DNA of 64,000 nt from Algiphilus sp. (GTDB taxonomy: Bacteria; Pseudomonadota; Gammaproteobacteria; Nevskiales; Nevskiaceae), in contig NZ_JAGLEJ010000040.1 of assembly GCF_023145115.1 (NCBI RefSeq), forward strand, positions 139,617 through 203,616, read 5' to 3'. The position numbers and the translations under genes are program-made. Under the pieces are notes generated by a model, which made no database searches, was not told the DNA's origin, and saw only the letters and a program-made list of their open reading frames with translations. Positions within the stretch are counted from its first letter, which is position 1. Each line of letters opens with the position of its first letter. Below, piece after piece: positions 33,123 through 41,755 of the stretch.

Positions 33123-33572
33123 ATGACGAACAGGCTTTCCCTGCTCACCCTCGCATCGCTGACCATCGCCGTTCCGGCGATGGCGGCCGAACCCGCCACC
33201 GCCGCCCGCGGCGACGTGCTGGCCGTCCAGGAGAGCGCCGGCGACGTGCGCTTCGTCACCGGCGGCATCGGCTCGACGGAGCGCGAGGCGATGTCCGAGC
33301 GCTTCGGCGACTGGCCGCTCAAGATCGTCAACGCGCAGCGTGACGACAGCGCCTATGTGTCCGGCGTTGCCGTCACCCTCCGCGATGCCGACGGCGCGAC
33401 CGTGCTGGAGACGACGACGGAAGGCCCCTGGCTCTTCGCCGACCTGCAGCCCGGCCGCTACGCCATCGAGGCGCGCTTCGACGACCAGACCGTCGAGCGC
33501 AGCATCACCGTCGACGATGGCGGCCAGCAGCGCGCCGTCATGACCTGGACCGGCGACAAGCCGTCTTCGTAG
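33123..33572 (+). CDS. Small exported carboxypeptidase-regulatory-like domain protein
   Basis: The 149-residue protein has a signal peptide (MTNRLSLLTLASLTIAVPAM, cleavage near AMAA, residue 20-22). A beta-rich domain follows with GVAVTLRDADGATVLETTTE and FADLQPGRYAIEARFDDQTV, the pattern of Ig-like carboxypeptidase-regulatory or CNA-B repeats. A periplasmic or surface location is expected; function is unknown. The ATG at 33123 is chosen over 33117 because AGGAG ends at 33116. Two hairpins follow the gene. Confidence 0.72.
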   Translation: MTNRLSLLTLASLTIAVPAMAAEPATAARGDVLAVQESAGDVRFVTGGIGSTEREAMSERFGDWPLKIVNAQRDDSAYVSGVAVTLRDADGATVLETTTEGPWLFADLQPGRYAIEARFDDQTVERSITVDDGGQQRAVMTWTGDKPSS

Positions 33573-33618
33573 CCACCGCGGCCGGGAAGGGCGGATTGCC
33601 CGCTCCGGCAGGACGCCC

Positions 33619-33681
33619 CGTTCCGCAACGGAACGGCAGCACCGACCGCAGTGACCGACCCGCCGGGCACCACCCGGCGGG
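33619..33681 (+). terminator. Two successive hairpins after the exported protein gene
   Basis: The first pairs CGTTCCG (33619-33625) with CGGAACG (33629-33635) around a CAA loop. The second pairs CCCGCCGGG (33659-33667) with CCCGGCGGG (33673-33681) around a 5-base loop. Neither has a T-run. They separate the exported protein gene from the YkgJ-like gene. Confidence 0.4.
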
Positions 33682-33758
33682 GAACGCTTGCGCGCTCGCG
33701 CCGGCAGGCTTATAAGCACTCCGCCGGCAGCCCGCCGGTTCCCGATCGGCGAACGAGG

Positions 33759-34163
33759 ATGAGCGCTGACCACCCCTGCCTGCGCTGCGGCGCCTGCTGT
33801 GCGCACTTCCGCGCCTCGTTCTACTGGGCCGAGGCCGACGACGCCACACCCGACGGCGTGCCGGTAGCGATGACGCGCAAGCTGACCCCGCAGCTGCGTG
33901 TCATGCGCGGCACCGAAGGCAGCGCGCCGCGCTGCGTGGCATTGATGGGCGACATCGGCGGATCGGTGCGCTGCACGATCCATCCGCGCCGCTCCAGCGT
34001 CTGCCGCGACTTCCCGCCCTCCTACGAGGACGGCACCGGCGCGCACAACCCGCGCTGCGACAGCGCCCGCGCCAGGTGGGGGCTGCCGCCCCTCATGCCG
34101 GAGGACTGGGGCGCTCCGGAGCCATCGGCGCCCGCGACACCGGAGCTGCCGCGGGTGGCCTGA
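33759..34163 (+). CDS. YkgJ-family cysteine-cluster protein
   Basis: The 134-residue protein starts MSADHPCLRCGACCAHFRAS. The CLRCGACC cluster with later cysteines (APRCVALMG, VRCTIHPRRSSVCRDFP, NPRCDSA) matches the YkgJ/DUF3109-like zinc or iron-sulfur cluster family. Eight cysteines in such a small protein suggest a metal site. Function is unknown. The ATG at 33759 is preceded by GAACGAGG, and a TATAAG hexamer lies about 50 bases upstream. It is convergent with mtfA, with only 3 bases between the stops. Confidence 0.82.
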   Translation: MSADHPCLRCGACCAHFRASFYWAEADDATPDGVPVAMTRKLTPQLRVMRGTEGSAPRCVALMGDIGGSVRCTIHPRRSSVCRDFPPSYEDGTGAHNPRCDSARARWGLPPLMPEDWGAPEPSAPATPELPRVA

Positions 34164-34166
34164 GCG

Positions 34167-34946
34167 CTAGGCGAAGGGCAGGTGCCCGGGCATCAGCCCG
34201 AAGTAGCGCGCCAGCAGATCGTGCAGGGCGCGGTGCTCCGCGGCGAGCACGGCCGGACGCTGGAAGAAGGCCTCCACGGCCACCGCGAAGAACTCGGCCG
34301 GCCCCTCCAGCGCATAGTCATCGATCACCGACGAGGGATGGCGCTCGAAGGCTGTCCAGGCGTCGTGCATGACCTGCGACCAGCGCTCGGCCGGAGCCCC
34401 TGCGGGCGCCCCTTCGCCACCGGAAAGGGCGTCGAGCTGATGCGCGAATTCGTGCACCGCCACGTTGTGCTCGGCGCCGGCCAGCGCCTGGCGGATGTCG
34501 TCCCAGGAGAGCAGCACCCGGCCGTTGTCCTCGGACAGGCCGCTGTGCAGCACCTCGACCTCGTCGTCCACCAGCCCGTCCTCGTCGGGCCGATCCTGCG
34601 GCACCCAGAAGGGTCCGGGGTAGACCAGCACTGCGTGCAGATTCGGCATCGGGCTGCGCGCGCGCAGTGTCAGCAGCGCGGCAAGGCCGCCGATCGTCAC
34701 CGCCATGCGCGCGTCGACCTCCTGACCGGCGCAGCCGTGGAAGTGCACGCGCCGCACCAGCCGGCGCGTGTGCGCAAGATGCCGCGCGCGCTGCGCATCG
34801 TCCAGCCAGGCGCGCCAGGGCAGGTCGGCGTCCAGCCACCGCGCCACCTGCTGCTCGTCCAGCGCGCGGCGCCGCCGCGCGCGCTGCCAGATCATCAAGG
34901 CAACGACGGCAGCGACCGCTGCGAGCAGCCATAGCGGATGGTTCAT
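34167..34946 (-). CDS. mtfA: MtfA-type zinc peptidase (M90)
   Basis: The 259-residue protein has an N-terminal hydrophobic helix (MNHPLWLLAAVAAVVALMIW) and the M90 catalytic motif VAVHEFAHQLDALSGG, with zinc ligands H165 and H169 and catalytic E166. DYALEGPAEFFAVAVEAFFQ carries the third ligand glutamate. In E. coli MtfA binds the glucose-PTS repressor Mlc and acts as an aminopeptidase; whether an Mlc system exists here is not visible. The N-terminal helix suggests membrane attachment, unlike soluble E. coli MtfA. The ATG at 34946 is chosen over 34976 because the extension is low-complexity. Confidence 0.88.
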   Translation of the reverse strand: MNHPLWLLAAVAAVVALMIWQRARRRRALDEQQVARWLDADLPWRAWLDDAQRARHLAHTRRLVRRVHFHGCAGQEVDARMAVTIGGLAALLTLRARSPMPNLHAVLVYPGPFWVPQDRPDEDGLVDDEVEVLHSGLSEDNGRVLLSWDDIRQALAGAEHNVAVHEFAHQLDALSGGEGAPAGAPAERWSQVMHDAWTAFERHPSSVIDDYALEGPAEFFAVAVEAFFQRPAVLAAEHRALHDLLARYFGLMPGHLPFA

Positions 34947-35065
34947 GGAAGCCGATGCGCGTGAACGGGACCGCACCGATTATGCGGCTCGCCGGCAACG
35001 CCGTGACGCACCGGCGGGGCGTTTCCACCCCGCCTCCCGAACGCGGAGCACGAGGAGCGGCGCGC

Positions 35066-37273
35066 CTACAACGGCTCGAGCTTCGCCATCGACGCGATCA
35101 GCCACTTGCTGCCGCCGTCGGCGAAGGCGACCTCGACGCGGGCGCGGTCGCCCTCGCCGTCGAAGGCCGTGACGGTGCCCTCGCCGAAGCGCGCGTGGCG
35201 CACGCGCGCACCCAGATAGAGCCCGCTGGACGGTGGTGGCGCGTCCGACACCAGCGGCCGCGAGCGGTCGGCGGCGGGGGCGGGGGCCGAGTCGGCGAAG
35301 CGACCGGCCAGTCGCGGCTTCAGGATGCCGGCCCGCGGCCGCAGCTCCTGCACGCATTCCCCTGGCAGCTCGCGGAGGAAGCGGCTGGGTGCGCACACCT
35401 GCGGCACGCCGTGCAGGCGGCGCGATTCGGCGTGGCTGATGGTGAGCTGTTCCCGGGCGCGGGTGATGCCGACGTAGCAGAGGCGGCGCTCCTCCTCGAG
35501 GCTGCCCTCGTTGACCGCGCGCTGGTGCGGGAACAGGCCCTCCTCGGCGCCCACCAGGAAGACCAGCGGAAACTCCAGGCCCTTGGCGGAATGCAGGGTC
35601 ATCAGATGCACGCAGTCGGTCCCTTCGCCGGCCTGCTGCTCGCCGGATTCGAGCGCGGCGTGGGTCAGGAAGGCGGTGAGCGGATCCATGCCCTCGAGCA
35701 CGACATCGTCGCCCTCGAAGGCCTTCGCCGCCGAGATGAGCTCGTCGAGGTTCTCGAGTCGCGCCGCGCCGGCTTCGCCCTTCTCCTTGCGGTAGTGCTC
35801 GCGCAGGCCGGCCACCACGATGACGCGCTCGATCATCTTCGACAGCGGCGTGGTCGCCGACTCGCCGGCGAGCTGCTCGATGAGCTGCGTGAACGCGCGC
35901 AGCTTGGAGGCGGTGCGCCCGAGCGCGCTCTCGGCATGCTCGGCCGCGCCCCACAGGCTGGTCCCGGCGTCGCGCGCGGCGACACGCAGCTTCTCCATCG
36001 AGGTGGCGCCGACGCCGCGCGGCGGCGTGCCGACGGCGCGCTCGAAGGCGGTGTCGTCGTCGCGGTTCGACAGCAGCCGCATCCAGGCCAAGGTGTCGCG
36101 GATCTCCATGCGCTCGAAGAAGCGCAGCCCCCCGTAGATGCGGTACGGAATGCGCGACTGCACCAGGCGTTCCTCCAGCACGCGCGACTGCGCCGAGGTG
36201 CGATAGAGGATCGCCATCTCGGTATAGGCGCGCCCCCTGGCCGACTCCGAGGCCAGGCGTCCGACCACGAAGTCGGCCTCGTCGAGATCGTTGAAGGCGG
36301 TGTAGACCTGGATGGGCTCGCCCTCGCCGGCGTCGGTCCACAGGTTCTTGCCCATGCGCTCGACGTTGTGGCCGATGAGCGCATTGGCGGCGTTGAGGAT
36401 GACGCCGGTGGAGCGGTAGTTCTGCTCCAGGCGCACGACTTCCAGACCGGAGAAGTCGCGCTGGAGCTTGGTCATGTTCTCGACTCTGGCGCCTCGCCAC
36501 GAGTAGACCGACTGATCGTCGTCCCCCACGCAGAACACGATGCCGGCGTCGCCGGCGAGCAGGCGCAGCCAGCGGTACTGCAGCGTGTTGGTGTCCTGGA
36601 ACTCGTCCACCAGCAGATGGCGGAAGCGGCCGTGATAGTGCGCCTGCAGCTCGGCGTTGTCGCGCAGCAGCTCGAAGGCGCGCAGCAGCAGCTCGGCGAA
36701 ATCGACCAGCCCGTTGTCGTCGCAGGTCCGCTGGTAGGCGCTGTAGGCGCGCACCAGCATTCGCTGCGCCATGTCGCCGCCGTCACCGATGTCCTCGGGC
36801 CGCAGCGCGTCCTCCTTCTGCTTGTTGATCCAGCCGGTGACGGTCTTCGGCGGCCAGCGGTCCTCGGGCATGTCGAGGCCGCGCAGCACGCGCTTGACCT
36901 GGCGTAGCTGGTCGTCGGCATCCAGGATCTGGAAGTTCTGCGTCAGTCCGGCATCCTTCCAGTGCAGGCGCAGCATGCGGTGGGCGATGCCGTGGAAGGT
37001 CCCGACCCAGAGCGCGCGCACCGGAATGTCGAGCAGTTCCTCGAGGCGGCCGCGCATCTCGGCGGCGGCCTTGTTGGTGAAGGTGACCGCCAGCACCGAA
37101 TGCGGCGACACCCCCTCGGCGGCGACCAGCCAGGCGATGCGGTGGGTGAGCACGCGCGTCTTCCCGGAACCGGCGCCGGCCAGCACCAGGCGATGCGCCG
37201 GCGGCGCCGTCACCGCGTCGCGCTGGGCATCGTTGAGGTCGGCGGTGAGAACGCGCGGGTCGAAATCCTGCAT
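35066..37273 (-). CDS. uvrD: DNA helicase II
   Basis: The 735-residue SF1A helicase unwinds DNA in nucleotide-excision and mismatch repair. All motifs are present: LNDAQRDAVTA (Q motif), AGAGSGKTRVL, VDEFQDTNTLQYRW, VGDDDQSVYSWRGA, EQNYRSTGVIL, MTLHSAKGLEFPLVFLVG and EERRLCYVGITRARE. The C-terminal Tudor-like domain that binds RNA polymerase is intact (YLGARVRHARFGEGTVTAFD). The start at 37273 fits family length. The sulfotransferase gene upstream on the same strand is 47 bases away. Confidence 0.97.
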   Translation of the reverse strand: MQDFDPRVLTADLNDAQRDAVTAPPAHRLVLAGAGSGKTRVLTHRIAWLVAAEGVSPHSVLAVTFTNKAAAEMRGRLEELLDIPVRALWVGTFHGIAHRMLRLHWKDAGLTQNFQILDADDQLRQVKRVLRGLDMPEDRWPPKTVTGWINKQKEDALRPEDIGDGGDMAQRMLVRAYSAYQRTCDDNGLVDFAELLLRAFELLRDNAELQAHYHGRFRHLLVDEFQDTNTLQYRWLRLLAGDAGIVFCVGDDDQSVYSWRGARVENMTKLQRDFSGLEVVRLEQNYRSTGVILNAANALIGHNVERMGKNLWTDAGEGEPIQVYTAFNDLDEADFVVGRLASESARGRAYTEMAILYRTSAQSRVLEERLVQSRIPYRIYGGLRFFERMEIRDTLAWMRLLSNRDDDTAFERAVGTPPRGVGATSMEKLRVAARDAGTSLWGAAEHAESALGRTASKLRAFTQLIEQLAGESATTPLSKMIERVIVVAGLREHYRKEKGEAGAARLENLDELISAAKAFEGDDVVLEGMDPLTAFLTHAALESGEQQAGEGTDCVHLMTLHSAKGLEFPLVFLVGAEEGLFPHQRAVNEGSLEEERRLCYVGITRAREQLTISHAESRRLHGVPQVCAPSRFLRELPGECVQELRPRAGILKPRLAGRFADSAPAPAADRSRPLVSDAPPPSSGLYLGARVRHARFGEGTVTAFDGEGDRARVEVAFADGGSKWLIASMAKLEPL

Positions 37274-37320
37274 GGTGGGAGGCCGCGAGGTAGGCCCCCA
37301 TTCTACCGGTGCGCCGGCGG

Positions 37321-38067
37321 CTACCCGGCTTGCGCCACGGCCGCCACCGGCAGCGCGCCGGCGTCGTAACCGAAGGCCGCGAAGTCGGCGCGATAGAGCC
37401 GCGCCACGCGCTCGGCCAGCTCCGGCGTGTAGTAGCGCGCGAGCTTGTCGTTGGCGCCGGTGGCATTGTCGAAGATGCCCGGTGTCGATGCCGTGCCCGG
37501 CTCCAGTCCCTGCAGCCCGCGCAGCACCTGCGCCCAGTCCTCGGCGTAGCGCTCGACCTTGCCGAAGAAGTCGAAGCGCTCGGGTGGCAGCAGCAGCAGC
37601 GCGGTCTGCGGTGCCCAGTGCGCGTTCCGGTAGAGCCCGTCGTTCTCCAGGTAGGTCACGAAATCCTCGAAGCGGCTGGACCGGTCGTGCATCCTCGCCT
37701 TGCGCTCGACCTTGTCGAGATAGGCGGACAGCGTGCGCGCGAAGGGATTGCGCACCATGGCGAACTTGAAGAGCCGGTCGAAACGGGCCACCTCCGTGGG
37801 CGACAGCGCGGCCGGCGTCCGGAACAGCTTCTTGGCTTCCTTGGACGGCACCGGATGACCGCGCTTGAAGTGCGCCAGCGCCGTCATCACCGACGAGTTG
37901 GCAGCCTTCGGTATGCGGTTGCAGAAGAAGCCGAGCTCGAACTCCACGCAACCGCGATCGTCCGCACTGCAGATCGATACCGGGCTGGTGAACGGATAGC
38001 GCCGGTAGAAGGGAATCAGCCGCTGCGTCGCTCGGTTGACGACCACGCGCTTGAATCCGCTGGACAT
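37321..38067 (-). CDS. Sulfotransferase family 2 protein
   Basis: The 248-residue protein has the PAPS-binding motifs of carbohydrate sulfotransferases. The 5'-phosphosulfate loop is FFCNRIPKAANSSVMTALAH (about 48-67; PKAANSS is the PKxGSTS equivalent), and the 3'-phosphate motif is FAMVRNPFARTLSAYLDKVE. It would transfer sulfate from PAPS to a glycan or similar hydroxyl. No signal or membrane helix is evident, so a cytoplasmic step is likely. The ATG at 38067 has an AGGGAGG site. No PAPS-forming or glycan genes are adjacent; the glycosyltransferase pocket lies about 9.5 kb away. Confidence 0.82.
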   Translation of the reverse strand: MSSGFKRVVVNRATQRLIPFYRRYPFTSPVSICSADDRGCVEFELGFFCNRIPKAANSSVMTALAHFKRGHPVPSKEAKKLFRTPAALSPTEVARFDRLFKFAMVRNPFARTLSAYLDKVERKARMHDRSSRFEDFVTYLENDGLYRNAHWAPQTALLLLPPERFDFFGKVERYAEDWAQVLRGLQGLEPGTASTPGIFDNATGANDKLARYYTPELAERVARLYRADFAAFGYDAGALPVAAVAQAG

Positions 38068-38275
38068 TCGCATCCTCCCTGATGCGCAGACCGTTGCCGC
38101 CCGCGGCATGGCTCCGCAGCCTGCGCCAGAGCTGCAGGCCGCCGCGCGCCGTTCTCGGGTCGCTCGAAGAAGCCGGATTATCGCGCACCGCGGCACCGCC
38201 GTGCGCCCTCCCCGCGCCGGGGCCGGTCTGGACACGCACCCCCGCGACCCGCCACAGCGGCTATCCTCGCGCCCC

Positions 38276-39178
38276 ATGAAGCCCGCCGCCCGCTACGCCA
38301 TCCTGTCCGGCGCCTTCGTCCTGCTCTGGAACTCGGGGTTCATCGGTGCCGAGTACGGCCTGCCGTATGCGGGGCCGCTGACCCTCCTGTTCTGGCGCTA
38401 TCTCGCGCTGACCGCGGTGCTGCTGGCGTGGGTGGCGCTGTTCGTGCGCCCGCTCTGGCCGGGTCGCGTCGAGGCACTGCACGCGACCTGGACCGGGATA
38501 CTGGCGCACGCGGTGTGGCTGGGCTGCGCGCTCGGTGCGATTGCGGTGGAGGTACCGGCCGGCATCGTCGCGCTGGTGGTCGCGCTGCAGCCGTTGCTCA
38601 CCGGCGCGTTGTCCGGCGCCGTCACCGGGGAGGGCACCAGTCCGCTGCAGTGGACCGGCCTCACCGCCGGCTTCTGCGGGGTGGCGATCGCGGTGGTGGC
38701 ACGCATCCAGGCGGGCGGCGACGCGCCGGTGTGGGGCTATCTGCTGCCCTTCGGGTCGGTGGTGGCCATCACCATTGCCAGTCTGGCGCAGCGGCTGCGC
38801 GCGCACTCGGGACAGGCTCTGCCCATGGCCACGCTCCTGCTCTACCAGTGCGGCGGCTCCGCGCTGGCCCTGATGCTGCCGGCGTGGTGGATGGAGGATT
38901 TCGCGACGCAGTGGACCCCGCCCTTCATCGCCGCGCTCGGCTGGGTCACCTTCGCGGTGTCGCTGGGCGCCTACGCGCTGATGTGGCGGCTGCTCGCGCT
39001 GGCCGACGCGACCCGCGTCGCCAGCCTGTTCTACTTCGGACCGCCGGTCACCATGGTGATGGCGTGGCTGGCCTTCGGCGACGCGGTCATCGCTACCGAC
39101 TGGGTGGCGCTGGCGGTCACCGCGCTGGGCGTCGTCCTCGTGCAGTGGCGACCGTCGCGCCCGGCATCCGCGCACTGA
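38276..39178 (+). CDS. EamA (DMT superfamily) transporter
   Basis: The 300-residue membrane protein has ten predicted helices arranged as two EamA repeats. Examples are AILSGAFVLLWNSGFIGAEY, LTLLFWRYLALTAVLLAWVA and SLGAYALMWRLLALADATRV. Members export amino acids or other metabolites; the substrate cannot be read from sequence. A CTATCC hexamer lies 15 bases before the ATG. It is divergent from the sulfotransferase and convergent with the UDG-type gene. Confidence 0.88.
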   Translation: MKPAARYAILSGAFVLLWNSGFIGAEYGLPYAGPLTLLFWRYLALTAVLLAWVALFVRPLWPGRVEALHATWTGILAHAVWLGCALGAIAVEVPAGIVALVVALQPLLTGALSGAVTGEGTSPLQWTGLTAGFCGVAIAVVARIQAGGDAPVWGYLLPFGSVVAITIASLAQRLRAHSGQALPMATLLLYQCGGSALALMLPAWWMEDFATQWTPPFIAALGWVTFAVSLGAYALMWRLLALADATRVASLFYFGPPVTMVMAWLAFGDAVIATDWVALAVTALGVVLVQWRPSRPASAH

Positions 39179-39190
39179 CCGGCAGCGCGC

Positions 39191-39790
39191 TCACGCAGCG
39201 ACGCCGGGCTCTGCCAGCAGCGCCGCGATCCGCTGTCGCAATCGGGGTAGCACCTCGCTCTCGAACCACGGATTGGTGCGCAGCCAGCGGTTGTTGCGCG
39301 GACTGGGATGCGGCAGCGGCACCACCGCCGGCCAGCGGCGCCGCCAATCACGCACGGTGTCGGTGACCGATGCGCCGACGGTATCGAGATGCCAGTCCTG
39401 CGCGTAGCGCCCGATGACCAGGGTCAGCGAAATGTCCGGCAGAAGCGCGAGCAGCGGCGTGCGCCACGCCGGGGCGCATTCGGGACGCGGCGGCAGGTCG
39501 CCGGATGCGCCGCTGCCCGGGAAGCAGAACCCCATGGGCAGAATCGCCACGCGTCGCGCGTCCCAGAAGGTGGCGCGGTCGACCCCCATCCAGGCGCGCA
39601 GACGATCGCCGCTGGGATCGTCGAAGGGGCGCCTGCTGGCATGCACGCGCCGGCCGGGCGCCTGCCCGGCGACCAGGATGCGCGCCCCGCTTCCCGCCTG
39701 CAGGACCGGGCGCGGCTCGTGCGGCAACCGCTCACGGCACAGGGTGCAGGCTCGCGTACGCCCGAGCAGGGCCTCCAGCGCTGCGGTCAT
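39191..39790 (-). CDS. Uracil-DNA glycosylase superfamily protein
   Basis: The 199-residue protein has motif GQAPG (42-46), the equivalent of the UDG water-activating loop, and HPSPRN near residue 166, the minor-groove intercalation loop. Cys15 and Cys18 in ACTLCRERL, together with other cysteines (GFCFPGSG, RPECAP), could hold an iron-sulfur cluster, but the spacing differs from classical family 4 enzymes. RRPFDDPSGDRLRAWMGVDR is typical of the bacterial group annotated as UDG-family without proven activity. It starts two bases after the emrE-like stop and is likely co-transcribed. Confidence 0.85.
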   Translation of the reverse strand: MTAALEALLGRTRACTLCRERLPHEPRPVLQAGSGARILVAGQAPGRRVHASRRPFDDPSGDRLRAWMGVDRATFWDARRVAILPMGFCFPGSGASGDLPPRPECAPAWRTPLLALLPDISLTLVIGRYAQDWHLDTVGASVTDTVRDWRRRWPAVVPLPHPSPRNNRWLRTNPWFESEVLPRLRQRIAALLAEPGVAA

Positions 39791-39792
39791 GC

Positions 39793-40125
39793 TCAGTGCG
39801 CCACCGTGGTCGAGTAGCGGTAGATCACCGCCACCCCGACCGTGATGAAACCGATGCCGACCAGCGCCGCCGTGTCGAGCTTCTGGCCGAGCACCAGCCA
39901 GCCGATCAGCGCGATCAGGGCCATGCCGGCGCCGCACCAGATGGCGTAGGCCACGCCCACCGGGATGACGCGCAGCGTCAGCGACAGGAAGTAGAACGAG
40001 GCGCCGTAACCGACCACCACGATCAGCGACGGCCACAGGCGCGTGAAACCGTCGGTGGCGCGCAGCGCCGAGGTCGCGACCACCTCGCTGACGATGGCCA
40101 GCGCGAGATAGAGCCAGTACTGCAT
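39793..40125 (-). CDS. Small multidrug resistance (EmrE-type) transporter
   Basis: The 110-residue protein has four helices and the essential membrane glutamate in LALAIVSEVVATSALRATDG (Glu14). GYGASFYFLSLTLRVIPVGV, AYAIWCGAGMALIALIGWLV and a final helix complete the SMR fold. Dual-topology dimers export cationic drugs or guanidinium. The helix 3 pattern fits the multidrug rather than the Gdx subgroup, but this is a visual judgement. It is 62 bases downstream of mocA on the same strand. Confidence 0.9.
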   Translation of the reverse strand: MQYWLYLALAIVSEVVATSALRATDGFTRLWPSLIVVVGYGASFYFLSLTLRVIPVGVAYAIWCGAGMALIALIGWLVLGQKLDTAALVGIGFITVGVAVIYRYSTTVAH

Positions 40126-40187
40126 GGGGGAGCCCTGCGCACGATGGGGAACGCCGCCCATCATGCAGCGCGCCGCGCGACCGTGCG

Positions 40188-40778
40188 CTAGCGGCGGCGT
40201 GCGAGTCGCCGGCGCTGGGCCGGCGTGTCGACATCGTGCAACGTCGCCGCGCGTCCGGGGATCTCGCGCACGCCGGCCGCGGCGGCCAGCACGCCCCGAC
40301 CACCGCGATCGCCGGTCATCCGCTGCAGCGCCGGAAACTGCGCGCGCGCGATCAGCACCGGGTTGGCGCGCCGGCCACCGGCGACCGGCACCACCGCTTC
40401 GTCACCGGGCCGGAAGGCGGCGATCAGCGCATCGATGTCGCGCGCGCGCAGACCGGGCATGTCGGCCGGCACGATCACCGCACCGGCGCAGTCCGCCGGC
40501 ACGGCCGCCAGCCCGCGCCGCAGCGAGCTCGCCATGCCGGCGGCATGGTGCCGGTTGTGCGCCATGCGGACCGGGTGCCGCCAGCGCGCGCGGATGCAGC
40601 GCCGCAGCGGTCCTGCGCGATGCCCGGTCACCACGATGACCGGCGCGGCCCGCGAGCGCGCCGCAGCATCCAGCGCCCAGAGCACCAGCGGCCGGCCGCG
40701 GAAGGCGGCGCGCAGCTTGTCGCCGCGGAAGCGCCGCCCGCGGCCTCCCGCCAGCACGACGGCGGCGACGCGCGTCAC
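40188..40778 (-). CDS. mocA: Molybdenum cofactor cytidylyltransferase-like protein (MocA)
   Basis: The 196-residue nucleotidyltransferase starts with GTG 40778 and MTRVAAVVLAGGRGRRFRGD, the NTP-binding loop (LAGGxGxRxGxxK pattern). AVIVPADMPGLRARDI carries the metal-binding Asp. GRRANPVLIARAQF is also a family motif. It should attach CMP to molybdopterin to make the MCD cofactor used by xanthine-oxidase-type enzymes. GTG overlaps the xdhC stop in a GTGA, so the two are co-translated. Context with iorAB and xdhC makes MocA more likely than MobA. Confidence 0.88.
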   Translation of the reverse strand: MTRVAAVVLAGGRGRRFRGDKLRAAFRGRPLVLWALDAAARSRAAPVIVVTGHRAGPLRRCIRARWRHPVRMAHNRHHAAGMASSLRRGLAAVPADCAGAVIVPADMPGLRARDIDALIAAFRPGDEAVVPVAGGRRANPVLIARAQFPALQRMTGDRGGRGVLAAAAGVREIPGRAATLHDVDTPAQRRRLARRR

Positions 40779-41755
40779 GCTGGGGTCGCGGGCACGGCGT
40801 GCGCGGCTTCACCCTCGGCCGCCACCTGCGCGACGATGGAGAGCGCGATCTGCTGCGGGCTCCTGCCGCCGATGGGCAGGCCGGCCGGGGTGTGCAGGCG
40901 CGACAATCGCGCCTCGTCGATCCCGTCCGCGCGCAGGCGCTCGACGCGCACCGCCGCCTTGCTGCGACTGCCCAGCGCGCCCACGCAGAAGGCCGGCGAG
41001 CGCAGCGCGTGCAGCAGCACGGCGTGGTCGATATCGATGTCGTGGGTCAGCGTGTAGACCGCGCACCAGGGGTCCAGCGCGAGCCCGGCGAGGGCGGTCT
41101 CGACGGGGCGCCGGTCATAGCCGGCCAGCGGGATGCCGGCCGGCGGACGCTCGGGACCGCGCGGACGCAGCAGCACGACATCGAACCCCTGCGCGGTGCC
41201 CATCCGCGCCAGCGCCAGGGTCACCGGATCGCCCCCGGCCACCACCAGCCGCGTGGGCGGCGGATAGTGCTGGTCGAAGACGCCGGCGCGCCCGCCGATG
41301 TCCCACGTCAGGCGCTCGCTGTGCACGCGGCGGGCGTCGCGCGCGGCACGCCGGGCCGCGACGTGGCCGGCGGCATCGTCGAGCGTTCGCACCAGAATGC
41401 CGATGCGGCCGCCGCAGGTGAGCTGGATGTCCAGCGCCGGGCTGCCGGCGCCGTAGTCGAGCAGGCGGGGTTCGCCATCCGCGAGCACGCCCAGCGCTTC
41501 GCGCGCGACCTCGGCCTCGACGCAGCCGCCGGAGACGTAGCCGGCGCACTCGCCGCGCTCGTCGATGGCCATCTCGGCCCCCAGCGGCCGCGGCGATGCG
41601 CCCGCGATCTCCACCAGCGTCGCGAGCGCGAAGCGTCGCCCCGCCGCCGACCAGCGCTCCAGCACCGGCAGCAGGTCGTCGACCAGCCCGTACTCGGGCC
41701 AGTCCGGCCAGTCGGTGAGCGCGGGCGGATCGCCGCTGGTGGCCGAATCCGGCAT
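40775..41755 (-). CDS. XdhC/CoxI-family maturation factor
   Basis: The 326-residue protein binds the molybdenum cofactor, aids sulfuration and delivers it to the hydroxylase. The N-terminal XdhC/CoxI domain has ALATLVEIAGASPRPLGAEM and ECAGYVSGGCVEAEVAREAL. The C-terminal Rossmann domain has RLVVAGGDPVTLALARMGTA, YTLTHDIDIDHAVLLHALRS and FCVGALGSRSKAAVRVERL, ending in HTPAGLPIGGRSPQQIALSI. Its ATG overlaps the iorB stop in a TGATG and its stop overlaps mocA, so it is tightly bound to this operon. Confidence 0.93.
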   Translation of the reverse strand: MPDSATSGDPPALTDWPDWPEYGLVDDLLPVLERWSAAGRRFALATLVEIAGASPRPLGAEMAIDERGECAGYVSGGCVEAEVAREALGVLADGEPRLLDYGAGSPALDIQLTCGGRIGILVRTLDDAAGHVAARRAARDARRVHSERLTWDIGGRAGVFDQHYPPPTRLVVAGGDPVTLALARMGTAQGFDVVLLRPRGPERPPAGIPLAGYDRRPVETALAGLALDPWCAVYTLTHDIDIDHAVLLHALRSPAFCVGALGSRSKAAVRVERLRADGIDEARLSRLHTPAGLPIGGRSPQQIALSIVAQVAAEGEAAHAVPATPA